Made by a program: the position numbers and the translations under genes
The notes under the pieces: generated by a model
Told to the model about the DNA's origin: nothing
The model's input: only the letters and a program-made list of their open reading frames with translations
The model's database searches: none
NCBI GenBank assembly: GCA_008711295.1
Contig: VUYV01000053.1
Span: 4,589,162-4,653,161, forward strand
Source of the DNA: Anarhynchus alexandrinus
Taxonomy: Eukaryota; Chordata; Aves; Charadriiformes; Charadriidae
DNA: 64,000 nucleotides
Reading direction: 5' to 3'
Part shown: positions 1-32,890 of the stretch, piece after piece
How the letters are laid out: each line of letters starts with the position of its first letter
Position numbering within the stretch: position 1 is the first letter of the stretch

Positions 1-2268
1 ACTAATCCTGCTCGTTTCTGCCTTTGCTCAGATGATTTTCCCTTCCCACCCTGCATCCAGAAAGCACCTGTGACTTTTAGAACAGACTGCACCTGGATAT
101 GAAAGCCATAATTGGATAGATTTTTCACATGCAGAAGTCTCATTGACTTCAATGAAAAGTCAGTGGAATAGGCCTTAAAGAACAAGAAGCTCTGCATGAC
201 TTAGAAACTTGCAGTTTTGCAGGTTGCCCTTGTGCATATGTCAGATCCTTATGTGATGTAGATTGGATTTTAGCTGATGTAGTACCACTGATTTACATTG
301 GCCAATATTAATACTCATAAATCTTTTACATCTTTCCTACAAGAAAAGCTCAGGGAAAGAGAGGAATATGTTCACAGGACCTCAAGGTGTGTCAAGTGTG
401 AATATTTCTGCAACAAAATTCCCAGAATTAACACGAGGAAACATAACTAGACACTAAATGGAATTAAACCTGTTTTATATAATCTCTAGGCAAGACCTTA
501 CTGTCTCCATGTGCTTCCTTAATTCTGAGTAAGACCTATTTATTTCTGAGGCAGAATGAGCACGCTTGAACTTAGAGATAACCATTCAGAGATCTCTGTA
601 TGCCTGATCTGTTCTAACCTCTGCCTCTACAAAGTCTGTAAAAAAGATTACAGGGCTACAACATCACTGTGTTTTATCCTGATGGACAGGGAAACCTGTT
701 TGGATGGGGAGTAACGCTGTTTGTGTGTTCTACTTGCTAAAAGAAGTCTGCTCTTATGACTTCCTCTGCTTTAATTCCATTTCTTTTGGCCACCAATGAG
801 GGAAAGAAGCTGTAATTTTGCTGTTGGCTGCTAATTGTCCTCTTCATATCATACTCGTGTGCAGAAGATGTTAATCCTTATACCATAGTAAGTCCTTAAT
901 TTACTGGCAATCACAGGCTGTGGCAAAGCTGGTAGGATACTGAGTATACACCTTCTGACCTATATGGGAGAAGTCAGTAAGTGCTGGAGGTAATAGGTTG
1001 CCATTGCATGCCGCATCCTAACAAAAGGTCAGTGAAAACCAAAGATTTGGGACAATTTTGTGGTATCTTAGGCATGATTTAAGGTGTTCCCTTCTTTCTC
1101 CATTATTCCTCTGCTGCTCATTCCTACCCCTGCTGTCTCAGTTCTGTTAGTAGCATGTTTTTCCCCTGAAATCAGCTCAGTTTTGTAATCTGTTTCACAG
1201 TGTTTTCTACCAAATTGTAACCTATCTAGAGCGGGGAACAAATGGTTGGAGACAGTAGTGACAAGAACATGTTGCCATTGAGAAAAGTATGCGTAGAACC
1301 CTTAGTTGTACAAACTTTGAGACTCGCAAGAGATTTCTTGATGGCAGCTTTCTAGGTTTATGTATAATTGTCATAAAGCTACTGGAGACAAGTGAAGCAG
1401 TCATCAGGGTGGATCTAAGAAGCAGGATGCAGAACTTTGCATTTCCCTTTGTTGAAATTCATGAGATTCCTGTCGGCCCATTTCTCCAGCCTCTCAAGGT
1501 CCCTCTGAATAGTGACACAACCATCTGGTGTATCAGCCACTCCTCCCAGTTTTGTATCATCTGCGAACTTGCTGAGGGTGAACTCTTGTCCCATCATCCA
1601 GGTTTAATGAAGAGGATAAATAGTATTGGCCCCAGTAGTGACCCCTGGGACACACCACTGGTGAATGGTGTATTCTGCATCAGCAAGCAAGTTTGCGCCA
1701 AAGGCAGTATGTTGTGTTGTCAGTAGTTTCTCCTCCTATTGGCATTTATTGGGCGGGGCAAAGCTCCAAAATTGGATAATTGGCCAAAAGGGACAATGGT
1801 GATACAATGGGGCGATTTGCCCACAGGGAGTCAAATGGTGTTCCACAGCCGTTGTATCTGTCTGACCACTTTGGAGGATTGGTCAGTATGAGTCCTGCCC
1901 ATGTCATCTGCCTTTGTTCCAAATTAGAAATATTAATTAACCAGACACAGTCCAATGCAGACTTGATTTGATCTCCTTTTCTTTGAGTTAATTTGTTATC
2001 ATATTGCTGATGCTGGATATGTGTTTAATTATGTGGTTTAAGGACATACCTAACATCTCCCCTCCATCAGCTTTTGATCTATTTTGACATTTATCAAAGG
2101 ATTTCCATGAAAACAAAACTGTTTCAAGGTAGGTGTCCAGATAGCATTTCTAAAGTGTTTTCTAAACCCTACTGAGCATTATTTGTGTACATGTTTACCT
2201 GGTGGAGTTACAGTACACAACTTTGGCAAGAGTAACTTTTTTAAAGTATTTTTACCTTTCCTTTGCAG
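1..2268 (+). other. SCUBE2 intron (5' part outside window)
   Basis: No exon seen. I looked for the preceding EGF exon (a six-cysteine, phase 1-1 module) and did not find one, so the intron extends beyond the left edge. Apart from a CR1 relic it is AT-rich unique sequence. Confidence 0.7.
1420..1668 (-). repeat. Old CR1 LINE fragment
   Basis: Diverged antisense CR1. The plus strand shows the hallmark strings for this region of the element, such as TCAAGGTCCCTCTGAATAG, GTATCAGCCACTCCTCCCAG and TGACCCCTGGGACACACCAC. It lacks the CR1 3' tail and is an internal fragment. The short minus-strand ORF across it is a remnant of the CR1 reverse-transcriptase frame. Confidence 0.85.
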
Positions 2269-22216
<19,948 letters not shown>

Positions 22217-25200
22217 TTGGCACTGTCCTTAAAAAACTAATCAGCCCTGGGCATGCACAGAAGGGTTGTGGTAGGTGGGGCCGCTGTCTGTGTTGTACAC
22301 AGTGGCAGAGAAACTCCAGGGAAGCTTGCCAGCTCCGTTCTTGGCAGAGTTTGGCTTTCTCAGCTAATATAAATATTTTGGTGAACAGAATTTTGATTCC
22401 TTTCCAGATAATACCTTTTGGGTACCACGACACTTCATGGGTCTCTGAATTGCCCATAATTTCTGTAACTGAATGGTGCCAAGCAGAAGTTTGTAGAGCT
22501 CTGCCCTGTTGCTTCATCAGTAACTCTAAAAGCTAATGAGGACAGACAGGCTAAGTAGTGTGGTTTGGGATGAACTCTGGGCTGCCATTAATGCATGTTA
22601 CCTCAACAAAGCTGGGTTCATGTTTGGTCTCGCTGAAAGTGAGAACTAGATCGATGTCTCTTTTTACTTTTGCTATGCAGGAAATTCACAGCTAAGATTC
22701 AAATAGTTTTAGTCCAAACCAGTAAGTCCAAGAATTGCACAAGGTGTAATTTTTCTCTGAACTATATGTTGTGTGAGGCATTTGGAGGAATAAGCAAAGG
22801 GTTGAATGTCATCTTGAATGCTCTGGATCTGGATCGCACTGTGTTCATGCTAATGACCTGTTGGTTTAAATGGAGTGATACTAGAATAAAACCAGGGCAC
22901 CACGGTAACGGAAAACAGACCCTGATCTGCTGGACACTTCCATTTTGGGCTGGCTGCAAATATTATAACAGAACAGGTTCTTTGCTAAACCCCAGTGCAC
23001 TCTCCCTGTGCACAGGCCTGGGACAGCGTGAGGCATTTGCTCTTCCACGTAGTACAAAATTCTGTCTTCTGAGCACCTGCAGTTGAACACACAAGCCCCA
23101 TTTTAAATGCAGGCTTTGCATAGATTATGCTCTTGTACATCACTGTTTAAACCTGTATAAGGTTCTTATATGAACCTCAATCCTTATATTCCTTATCTTG
23201 TCTGAGCACCTTGCAATGACCTTTTTGAGCAGAGAAGGGCTGTTTTCCCTGTCTTGCTGGGGAGAAGTAGATGTACAAAGATATTCCTCAATCAGACTGT
23301 GGCTGCAAAAGTAGTCTATGGCAAAATGCTGTTCAAGATTCCCAAACTGTGTCCTTTTCCGCAGGTTGTGTTTCTTGTGTGAGAGAAGGCTATTCTGAAA
23401 GGACCTGTAGGGAGAACTATGTGGATCAAAATGTTTTTGTGGTCTCGGTGCTTTTCTGTCCACACTTAACATCACATCACTGTCCTCTGGCCATGCAAAC
23501 GGTTCCCTCACTGTGATGTACCTTCTGGGCCTTCTGTCTTGAAGGGAGTTGGCTGTAGTCCCGTTCATTTGGAGGTGGACTTATGACCCCTATCTTTTGG
23601 TCACTGGCAGTGCCGAGTGGTGCAGTGGGCACCAAGCTTCCTCTATGTGTCCCCTTAGGAAAGATACAGACGTTTCACAGCGTAGCCAGGACGAGTGCTC
23701 CCTTTCCTAGGGTGTGGAGTCAGATCTCCCTGGGTTTCATTGCATTGGTATGTGGTATTTAACTGTTGTATGTGAATAGTACCACGTCCGCAGTGTGACA
23801 GATGAAACCCTCATCGAGAACCAGTCTGAATCTCTTCCCTACACTGTTAGGAGCGAATGAATACTACCAAATGCAGCCTCGCTGAACTGTCGTGCCATGG
23901 CAGCCCTGTTCTGAGGCATGTGAGGCAGTGCAGCCTGTCATGTGGTAAGGTCACGTCTTGGTCACGGTGTGATGGGAAGGGGCAGTGGCCTTGGGCCACA
24001 GCTGGGGAGCAGAGCCTCTCAGGATGGGGTGATGTGATGCTATGTTCCTCTTGCTGCTGCCCAGAAAGAATTGCCATGGTCTGAGCAGAGGAGGGAAATG
24101 GCTTGTGTTGCTGTTGTCCCCTAGCTGGATGCACTGGGGCTCCTGCTCCAGCTCAAGACCTGCTTGTGGGTTTCTGTGGCGGGGTGGTGAGCGTCCGTTC
24201 CAGGAACGGGGCTGCCAGGTCTGCAGCAAAGGGGAGCAAACAGGCTTGGGGGGAGGAGGTAGGCAGGGGGTGAATTAGCAGAACAGAGGGGAAGGAACCC
24301 AGGACCTTGTGCATTCCTGACTGGTGTGCTTCACCCTGAATAGGGTCCCTGCTGCCTTGGTGGGGAGGGGGGACAGGGGTTATCTGGAAGAGGTATGAGG
24401 CAGTGTGATTGGTGAGCGGAATGGTGAAGAGATGCCAAAACAAGAGGCAGGGTGGTGAGAAAAGCTTGCTACGTCCATGGTAAAGTGTACTGATGTGGTG
24501 AGACCCCAGGAAGGTATTTCAAGATAGCTTCCCTCAGGCTGCACAGCCCCTCCTCTGTACTGTTCATGGCTTCCCATGCCGGATGCAGCGTGTCAGTGAG
24601 TCGCAGGGACCCACCAACCACCTCTGTGGGGCAATGGAGCACTTTGGAATGGTTGAGATGCTGCAGTTCTGCTCCGAGTGCGTGAATTAGAGGCCTGCTG
24701 GTGGGGCACTGGAAGGAGAGGACTGTGATGTGCCAGCTTCTGGGCCAAGCCCAGCAGAGTGGCTTTGCAGTGGTCTGTGCGCTCTCTGCCAAGGGAAGCA
24801 AGCCTGTTCTTGCTGTATTCCCTCCAAAGAAGGCTACAGATCTGAACAGTTCTGTTTCATGTTGCTGAGTGACACACAAATCAGAGTGATTGGTTTCAAC
24901 AAGGATTCAAGAAAACAAAAGTTGTGAAACATCCAAATATTTTTAATTGGTGAAATTGGGCTTTCCTGCTCTGTGCATGAGTTACTGACTTGAGCTCTGG
25001 TGTCGTTGCACTGCACCTCATCTTGTAGGCATGTCGTTCGAGCTCTGCACGGCCGCTCTGCGACCAGCGTCTCGCCTTCGGTCTGTACAGTGGATCTCAG
25101 CTTTGCTTCTCTGTTGCCCCCGTGTGCGTTGGCCATTTTCACTGCTGTCTGTGGGAGGAGAGTCTGTGTGGTGTATGGTCCGAGCCTGAGGAGAAAAAAA

Positions 25201-25700
25201 ATGCCCCTTTCTTCAAGAAGAATCCACAGCCCTGTTCGTTTTCTATATAAAAAGTAAATGACTCCAAAGCACTTCTGTTACCCTTGATCTAGCATTATGA
25301 ATTAAAATTTCCCCTTTTACTGTAGATCTTGTGTGTTCAGTAAAAAGTGAAGAGGGAATTTTTGCCATCTTAAATATTGGGAGGAGTGATAACTGTTGCA
25401 GAATGTTGTAACACTTGGCATTGTATCTTCATAGCGATGGTAGTGGCTCTGTAGAAATTTTAATTTCTACTTTCTGTGTGGTTGTAGACTGATGTTGTTT
25501 TTTTGGCAACAAATGATTCAAAAAATATGTAACCTTACAAAACAGGATTTAACTTTGGAAATAATAATTAGTGTTAACTGGATGACTTAATGTCACCTAC
25601 ATGAGATAAGCGTAAGGATCTTTTTCATGATTGTAAATGAATGTAAAATGTTTCAGACTGTTACTCTTAATAAGAGAAATAAACCAGCGAACTTTTAGTT
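22217..25700 (+). other. SCUBE2: Probable SCUBE2 3' UTR
   Basis: No reading frame here resembles a known protein. The stretch runs from the stop codon to an AATAAA at 25678, preceded by AT-rich, UTR-like sequence from about 25.27 kb. The middle part (23.8-24.9 kb) is more GC-rich with short chance ORFs on both strands. Without transcripts the end cannot be fixed; a second AATAAA lies at 26037. Confidence 0.45.
25678..25683 (+). promoter_or_regulatory. Candidate SCUBE2 polyadenylation signal
   Basis: A canonical AATAAA about 3.5 kb after the SCUBE2 stop, followed within about 50 bases by T/G-rich sequence (GTTGTCTTTGCTGTG). This fits a cleavage site but is not proven. Confidence 0.4.
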
Positions 25701-26036
25701 GCATGAAAACCTTGGGTAGTATTTTTAGTTGTCTTTGCTGTGTTAACTAATGGTTTTGTGACAATATTAATGGTTGTGTAGCAAGTTATCGCACATCAGA
25801 TTGACTTTATCCTGGGAACACCTGCTTACCTTAGCATTCTGTTTCATGTAATATATTATTAGCCTGCATCTATACCCATAAAGATACAATTCTTCATATA
25901 TTTAGTAGTGCACCTATTTCTGGCTAGTATAATATTAGAATTATCCTGGTATTAAGTCTAATAATTAGGCTAAATATGTCTCCTCTATGATGAGCTGGAG
26001 TCAATTGGCCTGTTGTAACCAGCTGTATGAAGACAG

Positions 26037-26042
26037 AATAAA
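26037..26042 (+). promoter_or_regulatory. Alternative SCUBE2 polyadenylation signal
   Basis: A second AATAAA, 360 bases after the first, followed by TATTTTATTACTTTGT. It could be a distal site of the same gene or a chance match in AT-rich DNA. Confidence 0.25.
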
Positions 26043-26157
26043 CTACTTAAAGTAACTGCAAAGTATTTTATTACTTTGTAGATTAATCTGATTTAATTTC
26101 TAAAAAAAATAAAAAAAACCACCCTCAAACCTCCTTGTTTAAACTTAAAAATAATTA

Positions 26158-26183
26158 AAAACAAACAAACAAACAAACAAACC
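26158..26183. repeat. (ACAA)n simple repeat
   Basis: About six tandem ACAA units within a longer A-rich stretch from about 26.10 kb. Confidence 0.85.
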
Positions 26184-28229
26184 CGCCAAAACCAAAACAA
26201 AGTGAAAACCATTGTTAAGACACAAGTTCCCAGAATATTTTTAAGATTACAGCACAGTTTCATCAGAGCTTTTCATTAAATCTACTGACTTCATTTCTTA
26301 GAATTAAAAAATAGAATTAGGTCATAGGAAATTATAAATGTGTTGATCTAGAATAATTTTTAATACTATTTTTCTGTATTTGTTTCTGTGATATGTTGAG
26401 ATTATTAGTTGTAGTCAATCTATCAAACTTTTATAAAAATAATCCCTATATTTTCTCCTTAATTTATTCAGTTGTTTGTTTGACCCTTAGCTTCCTTTGA
26501 TCACAGTGACAAGGACTGATTTGTATTAAACTCAATGTAGCCATCCAGGTTCATTTGGTACAGTTTTGGAAGATACGACTGTATAATTTAGCTGTTAGCT
26601 GTAGAAATCTGACATTGGTTTATATGGAAAAGACAGCAAAGTAAATGACATAGAGGAATACAGAAGTCATGGAAAAATACGATGACTGCAGGCTAATCAT
26701 AGCCTAAAACTGTGTTATTCAAATATTCTTCCTGATATTGTGAATGCTGCCCCTTGCTAGATTGCAGCGATGGACTCGTGAGCGCTCAGATACCCTCCAG
26801 GACTGGGAATGTCAATGTGAACTCCCAGAACAGTGGGAGCTGAAATTCTGACTGGGACCTTTGGGTGTTTACGTAACAGAAATAAGTAATAGCAGAATAT
26901 AGAGAGCAAGAGCTGAAGCTTATTTAAATCCAAGGAATCGGAAGAGGCCTGATGCGGGTAAGAAGGAAGGAATAGTATTACAATAATCCTCGGAAACAGA
27001 ATGCAAGCATAGTGGTCTGCAAATATTTCTGAACTAAATAAATGCAAACATTTTCTGTCATGCATATAGATGACATCCTGTAAATGCAATAGATGCTGAA
27101 TGTAAAACCTATGACAACTAAAATGTACATACACTTCCTATCATCTCTTTAATGCCGTTCCATTCAAACATTGCGTGTGCAAGGCTGCTGCTAGAGGAGA
27201 CAGACAAGAACTTCTTGAAGAACTTGAGCCAAATTCAGGGCGGGTATAAGTAGGTTTGTTTCTAGGCAGCCCTGGAACCAACCTGTCCTACAACACGTCT
27301 TGCTACTGCCCATTTACTTGGAACAATTCTTTTGCTCATGGGCAGATTTTCACTCTCTGTTGAGGAGGTCTGCTTTCCACAACATGTATTCCGCTGTCAC
27401 TGTAGAATACCTGTGAGCAGTGGTGCAAATACAGCACCTGTGGGGAAAACAAGAGGAGTTACGAGTATTCAAGGGACAGATTCCACTCTCGGAAGGCAAG
27501 TTCATGTAGATTTTCTTCAAGTCAGTGCAAATTATTTATGACTTTTGGCATGATGCTCTTTTAAACTACCTTATAAAACCACTTTTAAGTGTTGGAAAAA
27601 GAAAAAAAAATCTTTCTCTGTTTAAATAAATATATTTGTGCGGCTGTTCTGATTAAACAAATTTTAAATAGTAGTAAAGTTTTTTGAAGTCCGTGTAGCC
27701 TGCGTAGTACACAGTGAATAAAATAGGTCCGAAAAGATGACCTTGAAACCTTTTTCTTATTGAACGTGTCTATAAATACAGAGTTCATTAAGGAAACTCT
27801 GTCACACTGGCTAGCTGCTAAACTTGATCTAATGCAACCAAAGCCTGTTTTTTTTCACTAGGAATTTTATTCAATAGGCAATTTAGACTTACAAGCCTGG
27901 ATATTAATCATGTGCCATGAAATTTCCCATCTGTGATGATTCTGGGGATCAGGAAATGAGGGGTTCATAGTTTTAAGGAGAGAAATAGTTGCATTGGAAG
28001 CTGAAATATTCTGGAGTGGTCACTTAAGATGCAATTTGTTGTTTAGTAGTTCTTGGTTCAAGTGTTTCATGTTATACCAATACTAAAAACATCCATGGAA
28101 CACTTGTGTACAGAGCAAGTTTATGCTTAACTGGATTTAGAGAAAGCTTCATCTTCTGTGCCTGAATCTAATATAGCAGTGGTAGCCTGAATGTGGGTTT
28201 TGTGCATTCTTTCCTGCTTGCTGTGCTAG

Positions 28230-28329
28230 AAGAAATGGAACACAATACTAACCATGGACAGGAGCCTTGATGTGAGCTGGATGGAGAATCTCTATCTGGA
28301 ATTAAGTTCCGAAGATGAGAAGTGTAGAG
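28230..28329 (+). other. Exon-like open segment, unknown
   Basis: A 100-base segment between a good acceptor (TTCTTTCCTGCTTGCTGTGCTAG, split here as pyrimidine tract plus TAG) and a GTATGT donor. One frame is open throughout and reads ILTMDRSLDVSWMENLYLEL, then SSEDEKCR. The amino-acid composition looks protein-like, but I recognise no family and see no partner exon. It may be chance, an exon of a non-coding transcript, or a 5' exon of NRIP3. Confidence 0.2.
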
Positions 28330-31300
28330 GTATGTTAAATGCACACACGTATATGTGTGTGCGCCTCTCTCTACATTACATATGTATGTATGTATTTGAC
28401 AAGAAGATAGCCTTGTGTGCAATGGCTGTCATGAAAGGAAAATGCAAAAAATACAGTTCGTGAGTGGGAAAACATGAGTGAAAATTTAAAGAAAGCCTCA
28501 AGCTGGTTCAGGAGGCAAACTTGGGAGGAGTGGGGTCTGACAGGGTGGGCGCAGCGGGCTCTACAGTTGGGTGGCTGGTGGGGTGCAGCCGCTGGCTGGA
28601 GCTTCCTTCTGCGTTCCTTCTGCGCCTGCCCAGGCGTCCCCTGGCCAAAGGACAGGGGCAACCACCTGCAGTGTGACGACAAGGGGCTTTCCTTCCCAGA
28701 CCCTCCTGGGTCCCCAGTGCCCTGCCCTAGCAGTGGGCTGCTGCCTTGGGGTGACCCAGGGGGGGCCCTGCGTGAGTGTGGGCAAGGCTGGCTGTCCTGG
28801 AAGGGCTCCCCACACTTGGTGCAGGGTGTGCGTGCTGGCTGCAGGCATAGGTAAGTACATGAAAAAGATGAGAAAAGGGAGGCTCTGAAGCTGGGAGCCT
28901 TAGAGGTACATAAAAGGGTGGGCAGGTCAGGCAGCGTAGGGCTAGGACAGCACGGGGCACTCCATGCTGGCCAGCATTACAGCTGAGGAGCCTGCTGGCT
29001 CCACGTTGGTGTGTTGTAGGACCTGCAAGGCTGGGCACGGGTTATTTGCAGTTTTCTGTGTTTGTCTACATGCCCCCCAAAACAGCAGGAAAGAGTTGGG
29101 GTTAAGCAAAAGAGCAAATGAGGCTTCAGACACACCTCACGTTTGCATTTGGGGATACCAAAAGTCCTTTGGTTGTGTGCTATTTGCTGTTGGTGTGGTG
29201 CAGCAGGGAGCCACGGTTTGCTCCGATTTTAGAGGCAGAGGTTAGGAGCTGCTTGTCACTGTGTTGGCACCAGCAACTCCCTCACACCCTCTGTGTGACC
29301 AGCCTCTGTAGCTACATGTGTGCCATCACCAGTTGGAAGACCTGTTGTGAAATGCCAGCTCAGCTGGCTCCTGGGGGTGCTGCCTGGAGTAAAATCCATG
29401 GACGGCAGCTTTGGGTAAGAGAGGGGATCGTGACTTTTGTGGGGTTTAATGTGGACATTAAGAAAGCAGTCCAGAAAACTGGGAATTCAGCATCTGTGTG
29501 TCCAGCAGACAAGCCTGTCTGTGGCACAACCCTGCTCATGAATTTGGGTGGCCCCCGGTTTGCTGTTACTGGTGTAGTGCTGGTGTGAGGGGTTGTGTGG
29601 AAAAGTTGAGAGGTACCAGTTATTAAAAACAGCACTGGCAGAAAAGTGCTCAGGGGGCCTGTCTGGCTTACATAGCATAACTACTGCGCCCCAGCTCCCG
29701 TAGGTGCTAATTCTCTCAGCAAACTTACAAAAATAAAACCCTGAAAAGGCTCATCCATGCTGAGAACAGCACCTTCATTCAGGGGAAGAAGGAAGCCTAG
29801 GTCTAGCAAGTGAGCGCTCAACACTGCAGGCATTGCTGTCTTCCTCGGCTCGTCCAGAAAGCCCCTCAGCCAGTGCCTGTGGCATGAGGTGGATGCAGCA
29901 GTGCCGAAATAAGCACATTACAAATACCTGTCCCAGCTCTGTACAGGACACATGCCCAACTCGACCATTTGCTCTTGGAGTAGATAACAAAGGCCCATAG
30001 CGCTCTGTCCCAGCAGGACGTGTTTCCACGTGCAGTAATGGAGAGGGAAAATCCGATTTGGAAGGTGGTCTGGCTGAGGGGTGCTGTGGGCACATGCTCT
30101 GGCTCACCTTCATGTCAGAGGCTACAGCCTCATCCTCCCGCAGACACCTCTCAGGGTCCATTCTTGCCTGGCACATTGGGGAGGGGCTCAAATAAGGAGG
30201 TTTTTTTTTGAGGATTTGGGGAGCTTTGATGATGAGGCGTAGGTTGTGGTGGCCTATGTGAAGCTGCTGTTCCTGGGGGTGTTGGCAGACCATCGCTCCC
30301 TGCGATAGCTGCCCTGTTTGTGCTGTCTGCTCCCCATGGCTGAGGGCTGTGCCAAGGCAGTGGGGTACCATCCACAGGGCTCCCCACGAGAGGGCAGCAT
30401 GTGGCCCTAAGAAAGGAAAAAAAAAAGCTGTTAAGCCCCATGGAGACAGGAGAGGTTTTAGCTTAGGTCTTCCTGTGGCAGGAGGCCTAAAACATAGGGT
30501 CTGCTGAACCCTGGGGGCTTCATTAACACCGCAGCTCATGGTGTGCTCCTGCCTTCCTGCACAGATGTGTGAATGGGCTGAGGAAAAGCATCTTGCTGTC
30601 TTGGGCTGGCCTAGCAGCTTTGGTAGAATCTAAAGGAGTATTTCGTGGTCCACTGGCAACTCTCTGTAAGACATGTGCTCTGAGGAGTGAAATGTTCTTC
30701 TGGGTAGCTGTAACAGGAGTTCCAGGCAGCTTTCTGAGGGGGCATTGGCACCATTAGCCAAAATACACAATTCAGATTTTCCTGGATTAGCAGCCTCTGG
30801 TCCCAACGACTGCCACTGATCAATCTTTTTGAAGAAGAGGGAGTGATTTTGTAAATGACTTTGTTTTGCATTATTTTATGTTTGCAAAATGCAAATATTG
30901 GGCCTGGAAAGACCCATGCCACTGGGCCAAATACTGCTACCTCTTCAGATCGCAGTGGGAGGAGACCCTCTTCTGAACTGAATCCCAACCATCAGTCAGG
31001 GCTATTCTCCCTTCTTTTCCAAATTACTAGTAAGGAAATGTGCAGGTTCTAAGTTGTTGATTTCCAGACAGAATAAACCTCAAAGGAAGCCGGAGGAAAT
31101 GGGCTGTGAATGCGTAAATTCAGTTGGTGTTATTTACTTCTGAGAACAGTGAGTGATTCTGGCACTCTGCCTGACCCCATCCCTCTCGTGACTCAGTTCT
31201 TACAGATGCCAATAATGGACTCTGAACATTTGTCTTTGCAAATAATATTGCGTGTATAATCAGCTACTGATTTCCTCCATCATTTCAGGGGTGGTTGCTC

Positions 31301-31938
31301 AGCTCAATCACAGCTTGACTCGTATCAGTGGTTGGACAGATATCTTGTGCTAAATTATACCCAAGGTAGAGCAGAAACACCTCAAAGCAGAGGTAATCAA
31401 TAGCACCGTGTGTCTCATCGTTCATACCCGCAGTGCACATGCTCCCGCTCTCCTGGGGCAGCTGGCTTCCTTTTCAGCCATCGTGCGAGCTAAAGTATCT
31501 TTCAGTTGACTAGACTTGAAGGTGGAGATATTTAACCAAACCACAACACGGTAAACACAACCTCTGTGTTAGGAGAGTTACATTGAAGTACTGTTGACGA
31601 TTCTGTGCGTTAGCAAATATTAGCACTGAGTATCCAGTAACATGCCTCACTAAATCTTACCCGTTATGAGTTGCTGCAGTTTTGCATGTGCCATGTGGAG
31701 GGGGATACAATGGTAGCTCACTTATGCTTGCAGCACTTGAGAGTGTTGGAGTCTTGGCTTCATAAAATAAACATAAGAGCACCACAGAGGTGAGAGATCC
31801 TGTGTTTGACTAACACTGTGGTGACCTCCTCTCTAATGTGGATGTAAATCATATTTTTATCTTAAATGGATACTGTAAAATATCTTAGCCTTAAATTTTG
31901 ATTTATCGTAAAGTTCTAAAATAAAGATATTTAGATAC

Positions 31939-32030
31939 ATTCAATGAACTCAGCATTTGAATGCTTTAAGTTCCAAACTCTTTTTTTTTCTTTTTTAACC
32001 TAAAGCATTCAAATCCTGAGTTCATTGAAT
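31939..32030. repeat. 30-bp inverted repeat with T-rich loop
   Basis: The left arm (31939-31968) and right arm (32001-32030) are reverse complements with a single mismatch (CTCAGCATTTG against CAAATCCTGAG). The 32-base loop contains a T-rich run. The arms would pair as a stable hairpin. Confidence 0.9.
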
Positions 32031-32890
32031 ATTGGTCTGTTGGGAAACCAGAGCAATTCCAGACTTGATAAAGAACCTATACAAAACAATCTATGCCCCC
32101 TTCCTCTCCTCTGAAAGAGGGGTGCAAAGCTGTCTTAGAGCTGTCTTCCACCGTAAGAAGGTGGAAATATGTCAAATGAAATCCCTCTATGAATACTCCT
32201 TTAACTGGTAGAGGCAGAAGAAGTTCACAGTCAGTCTTTTAGAAGCATAGTACAAATGTTGTTCCTTGGTGAATCCCACATTGGCACGAATTGAAGTAAG
32301 CACCTGTTCTCAGGGCTTTTGCAGAAAAGCTGGGAAATTCCAATTCTGTTCAAATCACTTGCTTACTTAATCACTGGAGATACTCTGTCATTTTTGTCAC
32401 CATCACCTGGTAAACTGGGTATGCCATACAGGAACCTTTCAAAAAGCAATACTGTTCAGAGCTGACCTGTACTCGTCCTGTTCCAGAAACAAAGTGGTGG
32501 GGTTTTTTTTGCTTAGTTTTAAATTATGTTCTGAGATTTGTGTTCTCCAGGAGGTAAATTGCAGACAGCTTGCCTGAGGAGTTCCCCCTCCGGCTCCCCA
32601 AGTACCACTATTTGGGAATCATACCACTCCAAAGCATCTGGAATGAGAAATGCCTTTGTGGTAGATTTATACTTGGGCAGAGGAAAGTTCTCTAGTTAGA
32701 AAGTGAGAAAAAGCAGAGACCTTTAAAAGGTTTGCATTACTGCTTTCAGGACTAAGAGTTCCCCCCTGTGGCAGGGAGCTTTCAAAAAGGTACCTCTGCT
32801 TCACTATGCCTGGATGCATCTGCACCAGCTCTAAACTTGTCACCCAAAGACAAAAGAGATTTTAAAAAGTTTCAGCAATGGCTTCACTCC

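Noticed and set aside
29775..30539. Longest open frame of the window, 254 codons on the minus strand
   Set aside because: No recognisable domain, signal peptide or splice context. It lies in a GC-richer patch where several frames are open at once, and its composition is not protein-like.
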